Assembly (NCBI GenBank): GCA_015232455.1
Contig: JADFZQ010000002.1
Coordinates: 124,001 to 188,000, forward strand
Source: Desulfamplus sp.
Lineage (GTDB): Bacteria > Desulfobacterota > Desulfobacteria > Desulfobacterales > Desulfobacteraceae
Direction of reading: 5' to 3'
DNA: 64,000 nucleotides
The first letter of the stretch is position 1. Each line of letters opens with the position of its first letter. The translations under genes were made by a program, and so were the position numbers. The notes under the pieces were generated by a model that saw nothing but the letters and a program-made list of their open reading frames with translations, did not search any database and was not told the DNA's origin. Positions 8,377-16,835 of the stretch are shown here, in pieces.

Positions 8377-9348
8377 TCATATTATGGCTATAATCTGTTC
8401 CATAATATGCCCAGAGAGTTGGAATAATTGAAAATCATCATTTAAAGTTGATTTTTTTTCTTTGTGCATTTTTAAATTATCAATGTCAAGCATCAATTTA
8501 CTCTTTTCGCTAATAGATATAATAAAATCTACAACAGCCCTACTCGTTGTGATAAAAGAGTTAGATGATAGTTCACCAAAAATCGATTTTTTTGAAAGAA
8601 AAAAAGATAGCCATGAGCAAACTCTCTGCTCAGTCATCAATTCTCCTCTATCCGTCATAAATGGGATTTTATTTTTAATCAAAGGCTGATTGGTCAATAT
8701 CTTGTTGGTCAATATCTGTTCATTTAATGTCTGACTCTCGTCGAGTGAATGGGTATTAGGTTCAAGGATATTTTGGCTAATATAGTTATCTTCAATATCT
8801 CCTTTTAGTTCTGCAAAAATATTTGACTCAAGCTCCTCAATTGATAATAATTTTTTATCAATATCTTCATTATCTTTATCTGCAATAGATGCAAGTCTTA
8901 AAAAAAGAAGTGCATTATCAATATTTTCTTTAACTTTGGTACTATTAAAATTGTTTTGGTCAATTTTTCTCTGATTGTTAGATATAAGCCCTTTTTCTAT
9001 TTGTGATCTGATTGCAAAAATATCGCTATCACTTGTGAAATAAGGATTTTCCCTAAAAATAGATTGCAAATAACCTTTTTTAGTCTGTTTACCATAATTT
9101 GCATCTGCCCAAGCTCTCCACGACTTAACCGAACTTAGCAAAGGTTGCAACTCTTCTTGAGTTAATGTGATTGGCTCAATAAAATTTTTCTCTTTCCACA
9201 ATATGTTAAACCAATCAGATTCAGATGTGTGAAGCTCATCAACAGATGATGTGCTAAGATAAATAAAAGAATCAAAGTAATTTATAATAGACTCAGCATC
9301 AAATTGAGTTAAAGATGTAAATGGAAAAAAAATTGGTTTCATGCTCAA
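8377..9348 (-). CDS. Uncharacterised protein
   Basis: I do not recognise this 323-residue protein. It begins MSMKPIFFPFTSL (a second start at 9342 is possible), has no signal peptide or membrane helix, and is rich in Asn, Ser, Asp, Glu and Ile. A WFNILW and WRAWADANYGKQTKKGYL region in the first third is the most conserved-looking part. The middle (about 150-230) looks like low-complexity spacer with repeated TNKILTNQPL-type segments, as in other proteins of this window. The C-terminus is helical. It is followed by the ferredoxin gene on the same strand after 237 AT-rich bases in which nothing is recognised. Coding is supported by the long open frame and codon use like the neighbours. Confidence 0.6.
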   Translation of the reverse strand: MSMKPIFFPFTSLTQFDAESIINYFDSFIYLSTSSVDELHTSESDWFNILWKEKNFIEPITLTQEELQPLLSSVKSWRAWADANYGKQTKKGYLQSIFRENPYFTSDSDIFAIRSQIEKGLISNNQRKIDQNNFNSTKVKENIDNALLFLRLASIADKDNEDIDKKLLSIEELESNIFAELKGDIEDNYISQNILEPNTHSLDESQTLNEQILTNKILTNQPLIKNKIPFMTDRGELMTEQRVCSWLSFFLSKKSIFGELSSNSFITTSRAVVDFIISISEKSKLMLDIDNLKMHKEKKSTLNDDFQLFQLSGHIMEQIIAII

Positions 9349-9404
9349 TACCTTATTCCAATTATATAAATATAAATTTCAGTTCTGTTATGCCACCTTT
9401 GTTA

Positions 9405-9479
9405 AATAGAGTTCTTGCAGAACTCTATTTATATCCAATAAAGTAAAGGGACAAACCCAAGTTCTGCAAGAGGTCAAAT
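9405..9479 (-). repeat. MITE-like repeat, copy 2
   Basis: This is the reverse-oriented copy of the 75-bp repeat at 2114-2188 and 59436-59511. Read on the minus strand it begins ATTTGACCTCTTGCAGAAC and ends in GAGTTCTTGCAGAACTCT-type sequence. The centre has diverged but the length is conserved. It lies between the CysK/CysRS-like gene and the uncharacterised gene. Confidence 0.6.
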
Positions 9480-9505
9480 ATGGGTTTTGCGTAGCTATCA
9501 AAATT

Positions 9506-12091
9506 TCATATCTTTCCGTCACGCACTTCAACGCCCATTGAAAGCAGTTTATCTCTGATTCGGTCAGACTCTCCCCAATCCTTATTTTTTCTGGCAGCTT
9601 CTCGTTCATCAATTAGTTTTTTTATCTCTGGTGAAGAGCCCCATAGAGCAGAGGATTCTCTATCTTGATTAAAATCAAAAATTTGTAAAACATCATCGAT
9701 CTCATGGAACATATCAAGCACTGATGCTGCATGATTTTTATTAAATGTATGACCGTTTATGCCAATTTTGCTGTTATCAATCATGCGGTTTAAATTTCTT
9801 ACAGTTTTAAATATTAGAGCGAATATATCTGTAATCTTAAAATCATCATCCATTGCCTGACTAAAACCATGTTTTAGATCATATATCAACTGCTCTATAT
9901 CAATATCTATCTCAAAAGGTTGTTCAATTGATTTTGATTGAGAATCTTTACCAGTTTGATTTAGCTTCTCTTTACTAATTTGATTTGACGTATCATAGCT
10001 ATTTTTATCTAACTTGTTATCATCATTAAAATAAGTTCCATTTTTAATCTCTAATAATGTGCCAACACAGCGATCTAACTTATCAAGAGAACGCCTTGCG
10101 TCAAGAAGAGCCTTTTTAGATAGAACTAAAATTTTACGGTAATGGGTAGATAGAAGCCAGAAACGAATCTCTCTTGGTCTCCAACCCATATCCATGAGTT
10201 TTTTTAACGTAAAGTTCTCAAGTTTATCTGCAAAAAAGGAGTTTTTGTTTTCTGTTTCAGATAAAGTGTTAATATTTGAAAATTCACTTTCAATTAAAGT
10301 TCCGTCATACTGCACAGATTCGCAGTGCATCCAATATCTTGCTGGAGATTTCCCTGTTGCACCAAGAGATATTGCCACTTCATTTTCATGGTGTGGAAAT
10401 AGAAGTTCACGACTTCCAGTGTGAATATCAAACTGCTCTCCAAGAGACGATTTGGTTATAGCCGCACATTGCAGATGCAAAGATGGACGAACATTTCCCC
10501 ATTTAGTATTAATACAGACTCCGCGTTTAAGCTCAGATAAACCTACTCGTTTAAGTAAAGTAAAATCTCTTGGATGATCTTTTTCATAATCATCTAAATC
10601 AACTGTTGCCCCAACACGGATTTTATCAAGATCAACGCCTGATAGTTCTCCATAATCTGAAAGTGCAGATAGATTGAAGTAGAGAGAGTTGAGCTTTTCG
10701 TAAGCAAACCCTTTTTCAACTAAAGTTGATGCAAGGTTGACCATTGAATCAAGGTTGTCGCTAACTTTTGGATATGATTGAGCTTCTCTTACTCTAAGAA
10801 GTCTTAAATCATCTTTAAACAGCTTAATATATTTATCAGTAAACTCTGAAAGAGTCAGCCCTTCTTTTTCAGAACCTTGAATAGTTTTGTCGTCCATATC
10901 TGTGATATTTACAACATGATTAACTGAAAGTTTCCTATATTCAAGATAACGGCAAAGCAGATCAGCACATACAAACCTCCTAAAAAGAGAAGGATCAAGA
11001 GGTCTGTGAACGGTTGGTCCACATGTATAAACAGATACTTTACCTTGAACAAGAGGCTCAAACTTCACAATTTTTCGCTCAATGGTATTAAAGATATTTA
11101 AAGTTATATTATCTTTGAATTTAAATAGAGAAGTTGAAAGATAACGCTCTCCGCTATCTGGTAAAATAACTACAATTGTGTAAATGGGAGGATAATCTTC
11201 GCCCTTTCCAGATGATGATTCAAGGGATAAGGGATCAACAGAGGTTGTATGTTTTGCACCCAATGCATCTTTTATTTTCAAAGCCTCTTTTAGTGCAACT
11301 GCCATAGCTGCTCCGCTGCTCATTCCAACAAATAAGCCCTCTTCACGAGCAAGCAACCTTGCTGCCTCAAATGCTTCGCCATCTTCAATATTTATTTTTT
11401 CATCAAGCCGTTTCTTATCAAATATATCAGGACGATAGGACTCTTTCATGTTTTTAAGTCCTTGAATGCCATGTCCTAAGAAAGGCTCAACGCCAATAAT
11501 ACGGATTTTGGGGTTAAACTCTTTAAGTCGTCTTGATAAGCCCATAAGAGTTCCGCTTGTGCCAAGAGTTGCTACAATGGCATTCACCTCTCCATTTGTC
11601 TGATTCCATATCTCAACTGCTGTGGTGTTGTAATGGGCTTTCCAATTTGCCTCGTTATTATATTGGTCTGTCATAAAGTATTTATCAGGGTTTTCGCGTG
11701 CAAGGCGGTAAGCCTCCTCTATTGCACCATCTGATCCTCTATGTGCAGGAGTCAGCATGATCTCTGCTCCTCTTGCTCTAAGAATGCTTTTTCTCTCTTC
11801 ACTTGCAGACTCTGACATTGTTAGAAGAATTTTATAACCCTTAACAGAACAGATCATGGCAAGACCAATTCCAGTATTGCCGCTTGTTGCCTCAACAACA
11901 ATTTTATCTTTAGTTAGTTTACCGCTCCTCTCGCCATCTTCAATCATGGATAGTGCAGCTCTATCTTTTATTGAGCCACCAGGGTTGAGATATTCTAACT
12001 TTGCAAGAATTCTGACTTCCTTAACAGGATTAAGTCGTTTAATTTCAACTAATGGGGTATTTCCTATGGAATCAATTATTGAGTAACTCAT
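9506..12091 (-). CDS. Cysteine synthase fused to signature-less cysteinyl-tRNA synthetase-like protein
   Basis: Residues 1 to about 325 form a PLP-dependent O-acetylserine sulfhydrylase: NTPLVE, PGGSIKDRAA with PLP lysine 42, EATSGNTGIGLA and ATLGTSGTLMG. Residues about 330-861 align along their length with CysRS, including the C-terminal anticodon-binding region (EREAARKNKDWGESDRIRDKL). The zinc and cysteine-thiolate ligands are kept: C357 in CGPTV, C542, and H567/E571 in FPHHENE. Yet the HIGH motif is replaced by DPSL (366-369), KMSKS by LIESE (599-603), and the substrate-pocket Trp of WHIEC by Leu538. About 20 residues are inserted after LIESE, and a longer Asn/Asp/Lys-rich insertion lies before the last domain. 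It therefore probably cannot adenylate cysteine in the usual way. It may bind cysteine, use it in another ligation, or regulate; a normal CysRS should exist elsewhere. Confidence 0.88.
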   Translation of the reverse strand: MSYSIIDSIGNTPLVEIKRLNPVKEVRILAKLEYLNPGGSIKDRAALSMIEDGERSGKLTKDKIVVEATSGNTGIGLAMICSVKGYKILLTMSESASEERKSILRARGAEIMLTPAHRGSDGAIEEAYRLARENPDKYFMTDQYNNEANWKAHYNTTAVEIWNQTNGEVNAIVATLGTSGTLMGLSRRLKEFNPKIRIIGVEPFLGHGIQGLKNMKESYRPDIFDKKRLDEKINIEDGEAFEAARLLAREEGLFVGMSSGAAMAVALKEALKIKDALGAKHTTSVDPLSLESSSGKGEDYPPIYTIVVILPDSGERYLSTSLFKFKDNITLNIFNTIERKIVKFEPLVQGKVSVYTCGPTVHRPLDPSLFRRFVCADLLCRYLEYRKLSVNHVVNITDMDDKTIQGSEKEGLTLSEFTDKYIKLFKDDLRLLRVREAQSYPKVSDNLDSMVNLASTLVEKGFAYEKLNSLYFNLSALSDYGELSGVDLDKIRVGATVDLDDYEKDHPRDFTLLKRVGLSELKRGVCINTKWGNVRPSLHLQCAAITKSSLGEQFDIHTGSRELLFPHHENEVAISLGATGKSPARYWMHCESVQYDGTLIESEFSNINTLSETENKNSFFADKLENFTLKKLMDMGWRPREIRFWLLSTHYRKILVLSKKALLDARRSLDKLDRCVGTLLEIKNGTYFNDDNKLDKNSYDTSNQISKEKLNQTGKDSQSKSIEQPFEIDIDIEQLIYDLKHGFSQAMDDDFKITDIFALIFKTVRNLNRMIDNSKIGINGHTFNKNHAASVLDMFHEIDDVLQIFDFNQDRESSALWGSSPEIKKLIDEREAARKNKDWGESDRIRDKLLSMGVEVRDGKI

Positions 12092-12264
12092 TTGTTATAT
12101 TCCTGATAATAAAAAGCTATTTGTATTTATCACTACTTTGAAATTTAGGATTATTCTATGCTAACAGCCAAAGTCAAGACAATTTTCATGCCATCTTAAG
12201 AGTATATTAGAGTATATAGCGTTCCTAATTTCATTTGGCGTGTCTTTTGTTGTTTTTACTAAAA

Positions 12265-12292
12265 GTAGAGATGCACGGTCGTGCGTCTCTAC
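12265..12292. repeat. GTAGAGACGCAC palindromic repeat, copy 2
   Basis: The copy reads GTAGAGATGCACGG then TCGTGCGTCTCTAC, an imperfect 28-bp palindrome. It lies in the 279-base gap between the CHASE2 cyclase stop and the CysK/CysRS-like start, both on the minus strand. Nothing else is recognised in that gap. Confidence 0.7.
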
Positions 12293-12370
12293 ATGTAAAT
12301 ACTTATAATTTTTATATACATAAATTTTTACAAATGATTTACTAGAGCTATACATGCACTTTTTATCAAT

Positions 12371-14752
12371 CTACTTTGAAGAGTGGTTAAAAACCCGGTC
12401 CCATCTCTTATCTGGTGGATCATTCATAAATTCCCAAGCTCTTTTTTTATAAATTGAGTAAAGTTTCTTCCTGCCTCTTTTTGTTTCATCAAGCTCTGAA
12501 AATATCTCAAAAGCCCCTTTAAAGTCTCTGTTTTTGTATTGTTCAATTGCATGATGATATTGCTCTAATTCAATTTTTATGTTTTCTAATTCAATCTGTA
12601 TGGTTGAAGTTGAAAAATCATCGTTTGTTTTGACTGAATGTGCAGTATAAATATTAAGTGGCTCTGTTTTCCCTTTAACCCTCACTCTATCAACATATTG
12701 AACTAATATATTTTCTACTTTATTTGGTATCATGTTTTCACTAAATATAATATCAACGCCATAGAATTTAGTTAATCCCTCAAGTCTTGAGGTAATATTT
12801 ACATGATCTCCGATAGCCGTATAATCAAATAGCTCTGCTGAACCCATATTGCCTACACGACAAATACCTGAGTGAAGACCTATACCTGTTTTAATTTTAA
12901 CACCATACTCTTTTTCAAAAGAGATACTTAACTCTTCAAGTGTTTTAAGTATTTTCATGGCAGCATTTAAAGCCAACTCTTTATGGTTTTCAATATTTAT
13001 AGGAGCATTCCAAAAACACATTATGGCATCTCCAATAAATTTATCTAATGTTCCTTTGTGGTCGATTATCATTCGTGTTACTGGGGTAAAGTAGTTGTGG
13101 AGCAATCTACTTACCTGAGATGGAGATAGTGTTTCAGAGATAGATGTAAAATTTCGTATATCAGAAAAAAATATTGTGATCTCTTTCTCTTCACCTTCTA
13201 AATTAAATGTTTCTGGTGATTCAATTATCTGATTAACTACAGATTTAGATACATAATGGCTAAATGCAGAGCGATAAAATTTTTTATCTTTTTCAGAGAG
13301 TCCATATTTGACAAGGTTTAATATCGAAAAATTTAGCATTAGAGCAAGAAGAGGAAAAAGAGGAGATACCCAAATATGGTTGGTAATAACTCCCCAAACA
13401 GTTGCAGTAAAAATTATTGTGCTAAGAGATATGGTCAATATCAAGATCAGCCATGCACCTGCCCACCCAATTGAGAATGTGGCAACAATGCCGCATAAAA
13501 TAGTTAAAAGAACTTCAAGTGCAGATGTCCAATCTGGTTTTAAGATAAAATCACCCTTGATTATGTTATCAACAATTGTAGCGTGGACTTCAACACCTGG
13601 AAAATTGTGATCCAAAGGAGACATTCTAATATCTTTTAAACCCGCTGCTGAGCTACCAAGAAAGATGATTTTGCCTTTTAAATCCTCTTTTCTAAAGTCA
13701 TTTTCAAGTATTTTCCCCGCAGATATATATGGAAAGGTGTAAGCTGGACCACGATAGTTTAATAATATTGAGCCTTTTCTATCTAAATGGATTGAGGTAT
13801 TGTTAAATTTTATTGCTTCAACACCATTTGATGAAATCTTTATAGTTGGATTTGAAAAGTTAATTTTATGGCTCTCATCATTTGAGTTCAAAAGGGTAGA
13901 TAGTGCAAGCTGTGGATATATTGTTTCGTTCCAAGAGATAAAAAGAGGTGTTCTTCTCAAGAAACCATCACTATCTGCAAGGGTGTTCATAAAACCTGTA
14001 TTAGTCTCTTTGTTGCTTAAAACAGATATGGGGGAGATAGCGTCAACTGCTTTAAACAGATAACCAAATATATCAGATGGCTTACTTCCAGATTCAAAAA
14101 CAAGGTTTGTAGATAGAGGTGCAAGGTAGGAGAGGCTATTGTTATTGTATTCAAAATTTTGCTTACGACTTTCAAGAGAATTACTGTTAAAATTAAAATA
14201 GTATCCAAGTGTTGAAGATGTTTGGTTAATGGCTTGGGCAAGGAAAATATCGTTGTCCATGAGTTTGAGAGGATCAATGTTGGAATCAGAAGCAGATGCA
14301 GGAAGATTAGAGAAGGTAACATCAATATTGAACTCATTTTTTAAAGCCTTTTGAATTTCAATTAAAGATGTCCTATCTGGTTCTGAGAATAAAATATCTA
14401 TCCCTACTGATGCAGCACCTGCATCATCTATTTTATGGAGAAGTTTTGCAATGTGATAACGAGACCATGGCCATTGACCAAAAGTTCTTAGACTATATTC
14501 ATCAATATCCACAATAGCCGATGTATAGCTCTTTTTACTATTTTCTTTACCATTATCATTGAGAGACTCTATATTTGAATTGCTTGTGAAAACAATTTTA
14601 ATACACAGATCATACAGTCTATTGTCAATTAGTCTTAAAAACTCTATATCTGAGATATAGAGCGTTGTTGTTAGAATGGTAATCAATAGACCTGATGCAA
14701 TAACTGGCAATTTTAATTTTTTGGATTTGCCCTCTCTTTCCAATCCCTCCAT
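12371..14752 (-). CDS. CHASE2-domain adenylate/guanylate cyclase
   Basis: This is a membrane receptor cyclase of about 793 residues. After an N-terminal helix (LPVIASGLLITILTTTLYI) comes an extracytoplasmic CHASE2 domain (AIVDIDEYSLRTFGQWPWSR, GIDILFSEPD, GKIIFLGSSAAGLKD). Several membrane helices follow at roughly residues 415-490. The C-terminal class III cyclase domain has ITIFFSDIRNFTSISE, KFIGDAIMCFWNAP (metal-binding aspartates present) and YTAIGDHVNITSRLE (transition-state region). It would make cAMP (or cGMP) in response to an unknown envelope signal. ATG 14752 is chosen because GGAG lies 6 bases upstream; GTG 14764 is an alternative. The partial CHASE2 gene at 1-608 is a likely paralogue. 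Confidence 0.92.
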   Translation of the reverse strand: MEGLEREGKSKKLKLPVIASGLLITILTTTLYISDIEFLRLIDNRLYDLCIKIVFTSNSNIESLNDNGKENSKKSYTSAIVDIDEYSLRTFGQWPWSRYHIAKLLHKIDDAGAASVGIDILFSEPDRTSLIEIQKALKNEFNIDVTFSNLPASASDSNIDPLKLMDNDIFLAQAINQTSSTLGYYFNFNSNSLESRKQNFEYNNNSLSYLAPLSTNLVFESGSKPSDIFGYLFKAVDAISPISVLSNKETNTGFMNTLADSDGFLRRTPLFISWNETIYPQLALSTLLNSNDESHKINFSNPTIKISSNGVEAIKFNNTSIHLDRKGSILLNYRGPAYTFPYISAGKILENDFRKEDLKGKIIFLGSSAAGLKDIRMSPLDHNFPGVEVHATIVDNIIKGDFILKPDWTSALEVLLTILCGIVATFSIGWAGAWLILILTISLSTIIFTATVWGVITNHIWVSPLFPLLALMLNFSILNLVKYGLSEKDKKFYRSAFSHYVSKSVVNQIIESPETFNLEGEEKEITIFFSDIRNFTSISETLSPSQVSRLLHNYFTPVTRMIIDHKGTLDKFIGDAIMCFWNAPINIENHKELALNAAMKILKTLEELSISFEKEYGVKIKTGIGLHSGICRVGNMGSAELFDYTAIGDHVNITSRLEGLTKFYGVDIIFSENMIPNKVENILVQYVDRVRVKGKTEPLNIYTAHSVKTNDDFSTSTIQIELENIKIELEQYHHAIEQYKNRDFKGAFEIFSELDETKRGRKKLYSIYKKRAWEFMNDPPDKRWDRVFNHSSK

Positions 14753-14910
14753 AGGTAACTCCACATAATATCTATGAGTTTGTGTCAGTATATTTGAGTT
14801 CAGAACCCATTGATTTTAATAGACTTTACCATGATTAGATTGTAGATGCAACATACTATGGCAGACCTTTGAAATATAAGAGTCTGTAAATCAAATTGTG
14901 GGCATTTGGA

Positions 14911-15429
14911 TCATATTACTTTTTGCATAGAATATGTAGTGGTTTCACTCTTGAAGTCATAATTGATATTGTTATTTTTCATTAGTTTGGAACGGTGTGA
15001 TCCAAGTTCCAAATTATAAAATGGAACTAATTTAGAAAGAGCTTTCTTCCAAACTTTATACTCCTCAAGATCGTCTTTTATTGATTTAATACATACCCCT
15101 ACGACCCCTGCGTCATCAATCAATCCTATTATAGGTGTAATATCTGGCATTATATCCCATGGATTTACAATATATAAAATTGCTATAATAACTAATGTTA
15201 TAGAACGCCATGGAACTTTCCTATAATACCCCATGCGGTAGTCTTTAAGCATTGAAACCAAAGAATCCATATCTTCCGACATTTTATCGTTATAAAAAAA
15301 AGGAGATTTTTTTGTTTTAGTTATTGCGTAGTCCGCATTCAAATAGGCTTTTTCAACATCATTCATGTGAATTTGTTTATACTTGCAATAAAGTTCATAT
15401 TTTTCTTTGTTGATAAAATCTTTATACAT
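14911..15429 (-). CDS. YkvA-family (DUF1232) membrane protein
   Basis: The 172-residue protein carries the DUF1232/YkvA core at about residues 70-125: a hydrophobic segment ITLVIIAILYIVNPWDIMPD followed by IGLIDDAGVVGVCIKSI, which is the family signature (NPxDxxPD...GxxDD). The function of the family is unknown. The N-terminal 70 residues are charged and specific to this protein. It starts directly after the small membrane protein at 15431 with no gap, so the two are translationally linked. Confidence 0.8.
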   Translation of the reverse strand: MYKDFINKEKYELYCKYKQIHMNDVEKAYLNADYAITKTKKSPFFYNDKMSEDMDSLVSMLKDYRMGYYRKVPWRSITLVIIAILYIVNPWDIMPDITPIIGLIDDAGVVGVCIKSIKDDLEEYKVWKKALSKLVPFYNLELGSHRSKLMKNNNINYDFKSETTTYSMQKVI

Positions 15430-15430
15430 C

Positions 15431-15631
15431 TCAGTTCTCCAAGAGTTCCTGAATTTTTTTATCCTTTTTAAATATTGGTTTATAAAATAGATAGTGTGAT
15501 ATAATAAATCCTATAAATAAAGTTGATAATAGGATATGACTTCTTTTGTCTATAAATCCAGTTGATATCGTTCCTACAAGTGAACCCCACATACCCATTT
15601 GAAGCATCATCTTTTTATTGTTTTTGCTCAT
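15431..15631 (-). CDS. Small membrane protein of unknown function
   Basis: This gene encodes about 66 residues starting MSKNNKKMM, with two hydrophobic segments (LQMGMWGSLVGTISTGF and ILLSTLFIGFIISHYLFY) and a lysine/glutamate-rich tail. ATG 15631 is preferred because GGAG lies about 10 bases upstream; an upstream in-frame start at 15646 has no such site. The gene abuts the YkvA-family gene, suggesting a two-gene operon. No family is recognised; the hydrophobicity pattern and the spacing support it being real. Confidence 0.6.
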   Translation of the reverse strand: MSKNNKKMMLQMGMWGSLVGTISTGFIDKRSHILLSTLFIGFIISHYLFYKPIFKKDKKIQELLEN

Positions 15632-15714
15632 TATTTTTTTCTCCATATTGTGTCAAAATTAAAACCCATTATAGTTCCAAGCTAATAGACGACTTGTAAC
15701 ATCAAGAGTAGGTT

Positions 15715-15978
15715 TTAAGATTCTAAATCTACCATTATGTGATCCGCTTCGTTATTTCTCAGTGTCAAAGTAAAACCCATAATTCTTATTGCAACGGGAT
15801 CATAAAGAGGAGCTCTGCCTTGAATTGATATTGAAGCACCGGGAACAAGCCCCATATCTCTTATCCTTCTTCCCATCTCACCATTAGCATTAACAGAACT
15901 GATAATACCTTTTTGGTTATCTGCCATTTGTCTTAACGCTATTCTATTACCTCGGTTACGTAATCTCATCTGTTTCAT
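15715..15978 (-). CDS. feoA: Ferrous iron transport protein FeoA
   Basis: The 87-residue protein has the SH3-like FeoA fold: MGRRIRDMGLVPGASISI, then RAPLYDPVAIRIMGFTLTLRNNEA, which is the core family pattern. FeoA supports Fe(II) uptake by the FeoB GTPase permease. No feoB lies next to it in this window, which is a little unusual. A purine-rich AGGGAGAG sits 8 bases before the ATG. It is divergent from a DtxR-family regulator at 16247, and the 268-base gap holds an inverted repeat that could be an operator, so metal-dependent control is likely (inference). Confidence 0.9.
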   Translation of the reverse strand: MKQMRLRNRGNRIALRQMADNQKGIISSVNANGEMGRRIRDMGLVPGASISIQGRAPLYDPVAIRIMGFTLTLRNNEADHIMVDLES

Positions 15979-16098
15979 AGTTTAACTCTCCCTAAATAGT
16001 TTTATGGTTATTATTTATTTAATATGCACATACTTTATAGCTTTTTATTTAAAAGTTAGATATAGCAAACTTTTTTTTAAGTCAAGATTTTTTTATAA

Positions 16099-16127
16099 AC
16101 TAAGAGATTGTTGCATTGACTCTTAGT
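16099..16127. promoter_or_regulatory. Candidate operator: inverted repeat between feoA and dtxR-type gene
   Basis: The sequence ACTAAGAG, a 13-base spacer, then CTCTTAGT forms an 8-bp perfect inverted repeat centred in the 15979-16246 divergent promoter region. It does not match the classic DtxR box, so assignment to the adjacent regulator rests on position only. The rest of the gap is AT-rich and featureless. Confidence 0.35.
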
Positions 16128-16246
16128 GTATATTTATGTAAATTTTCTAAAAAAGAGCAGTAAAATTTCATTAAAACTTTAACGCTAAATAATAATTTCG
16201 GAAAAAGTTTCATATAACACTTTTAAATAAAATAAGAGATAAAACA

Positions 16247-16768
16247 ATGACGGATAAAACGGAATTGACAGAAAGTCTTGAAGATTACCTTGAAATTATC
16301 TTGAAACTTCAAGAGAAGAATCGGGTAGCACGATCCAAAGATATTGCAGAAAGTATGGGAATTCAGAGAGGCTCAGTAACAAGTATGCTCAAAAACCTTT
16401 CAGAAAAAGAGCTTATTAATTATGAACCTTATGGATATGTAACTTTGACTGATGAAGGAAAAAAAATAGCTCTTGAAATTACACAAAAACACTCGATACT
16501 AAAAGATTTTTTAACACGGGTAATACAAATTGCTCCTGACAAAGCTGATATTATGGCGTGTAGAATGGAACATAGTATAGATCGCGAATCTATTGACAAG
16601 TTAGTGCAATTTGTGGAGTTTATTGATCGTTGTCCAAGAAGTGGGCAAAATTGGATCAACTCCTTTGTAGAATTTTGTTCTCATGGTCAAAAAGAGTGGC
16701 AAGAGTGCATGGAGTGCCTAAAATCATGTGAAAATCGCCATATTGAAAACAAACCTAACTTGAAATAA
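16247..16768 (+). CDS. DtxR/MntR-family metal-dependent regulator
   Basis: The protein has 173 residues. The N-terminal winged helix-turn-helix is recognisable from ESLEDYLEIILKL, ARSKDIAESMGIQRGSVTSMLKNL and YEPYGYVTLTDEG. The dimerisation and metal-binding part follows: ILKDFLTRVI, DIMACRMEHSIDRESIDKLVQF, where the Cys, Glu and His are typical metal ligands. The tail has extra cysteines (FCSHGQKEWQECMECLKSC). Fe- or Mn-loaded family members repress metal uptake genes. It is divergent from feoA and 67 bases upstream of an FAD oxidoreductase and cobalamin-synthesis genes. Local iron-dependent control of feoA is the simplest reading. Confidence 0.88.
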   Translation: MTDKTELTESLEDYLEIILKLQEKNRVARSKDIAESMGIQRGSVTSMLKNLSEKELINYEPYGYVTLTDEGKKIALEITQKHSILKDFLTRVIQIAPDKADIMACRMEHSIDRESIDKLVQFVEFIDRCPRSGQNWINSFVEFCSHGQKEWQECMECLKSCENRHIENKPNLK

Positions 16769-16835
16769 CCACCTTCATACTTTGTAAATACAACAAATAT
16801 AACAATATCTTATATAAAATTTAAGGATTATTAAA

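Noticed and set aside
9388-9612. Short minus-strand frame overlapping the end of the CysRS-like gene
   Set aside because: It overlaps the conserved C-terminal CysRS region in another frame and runs into the MITE-like repeat; no family resemblance.
12161-12355. Minus-strand 64-codon frame in the gap between cyclase and CysK/CysRS-like genes
   Set aside because: It reads through the palindromic repeat, has no convincing start signal and no family resemblance.
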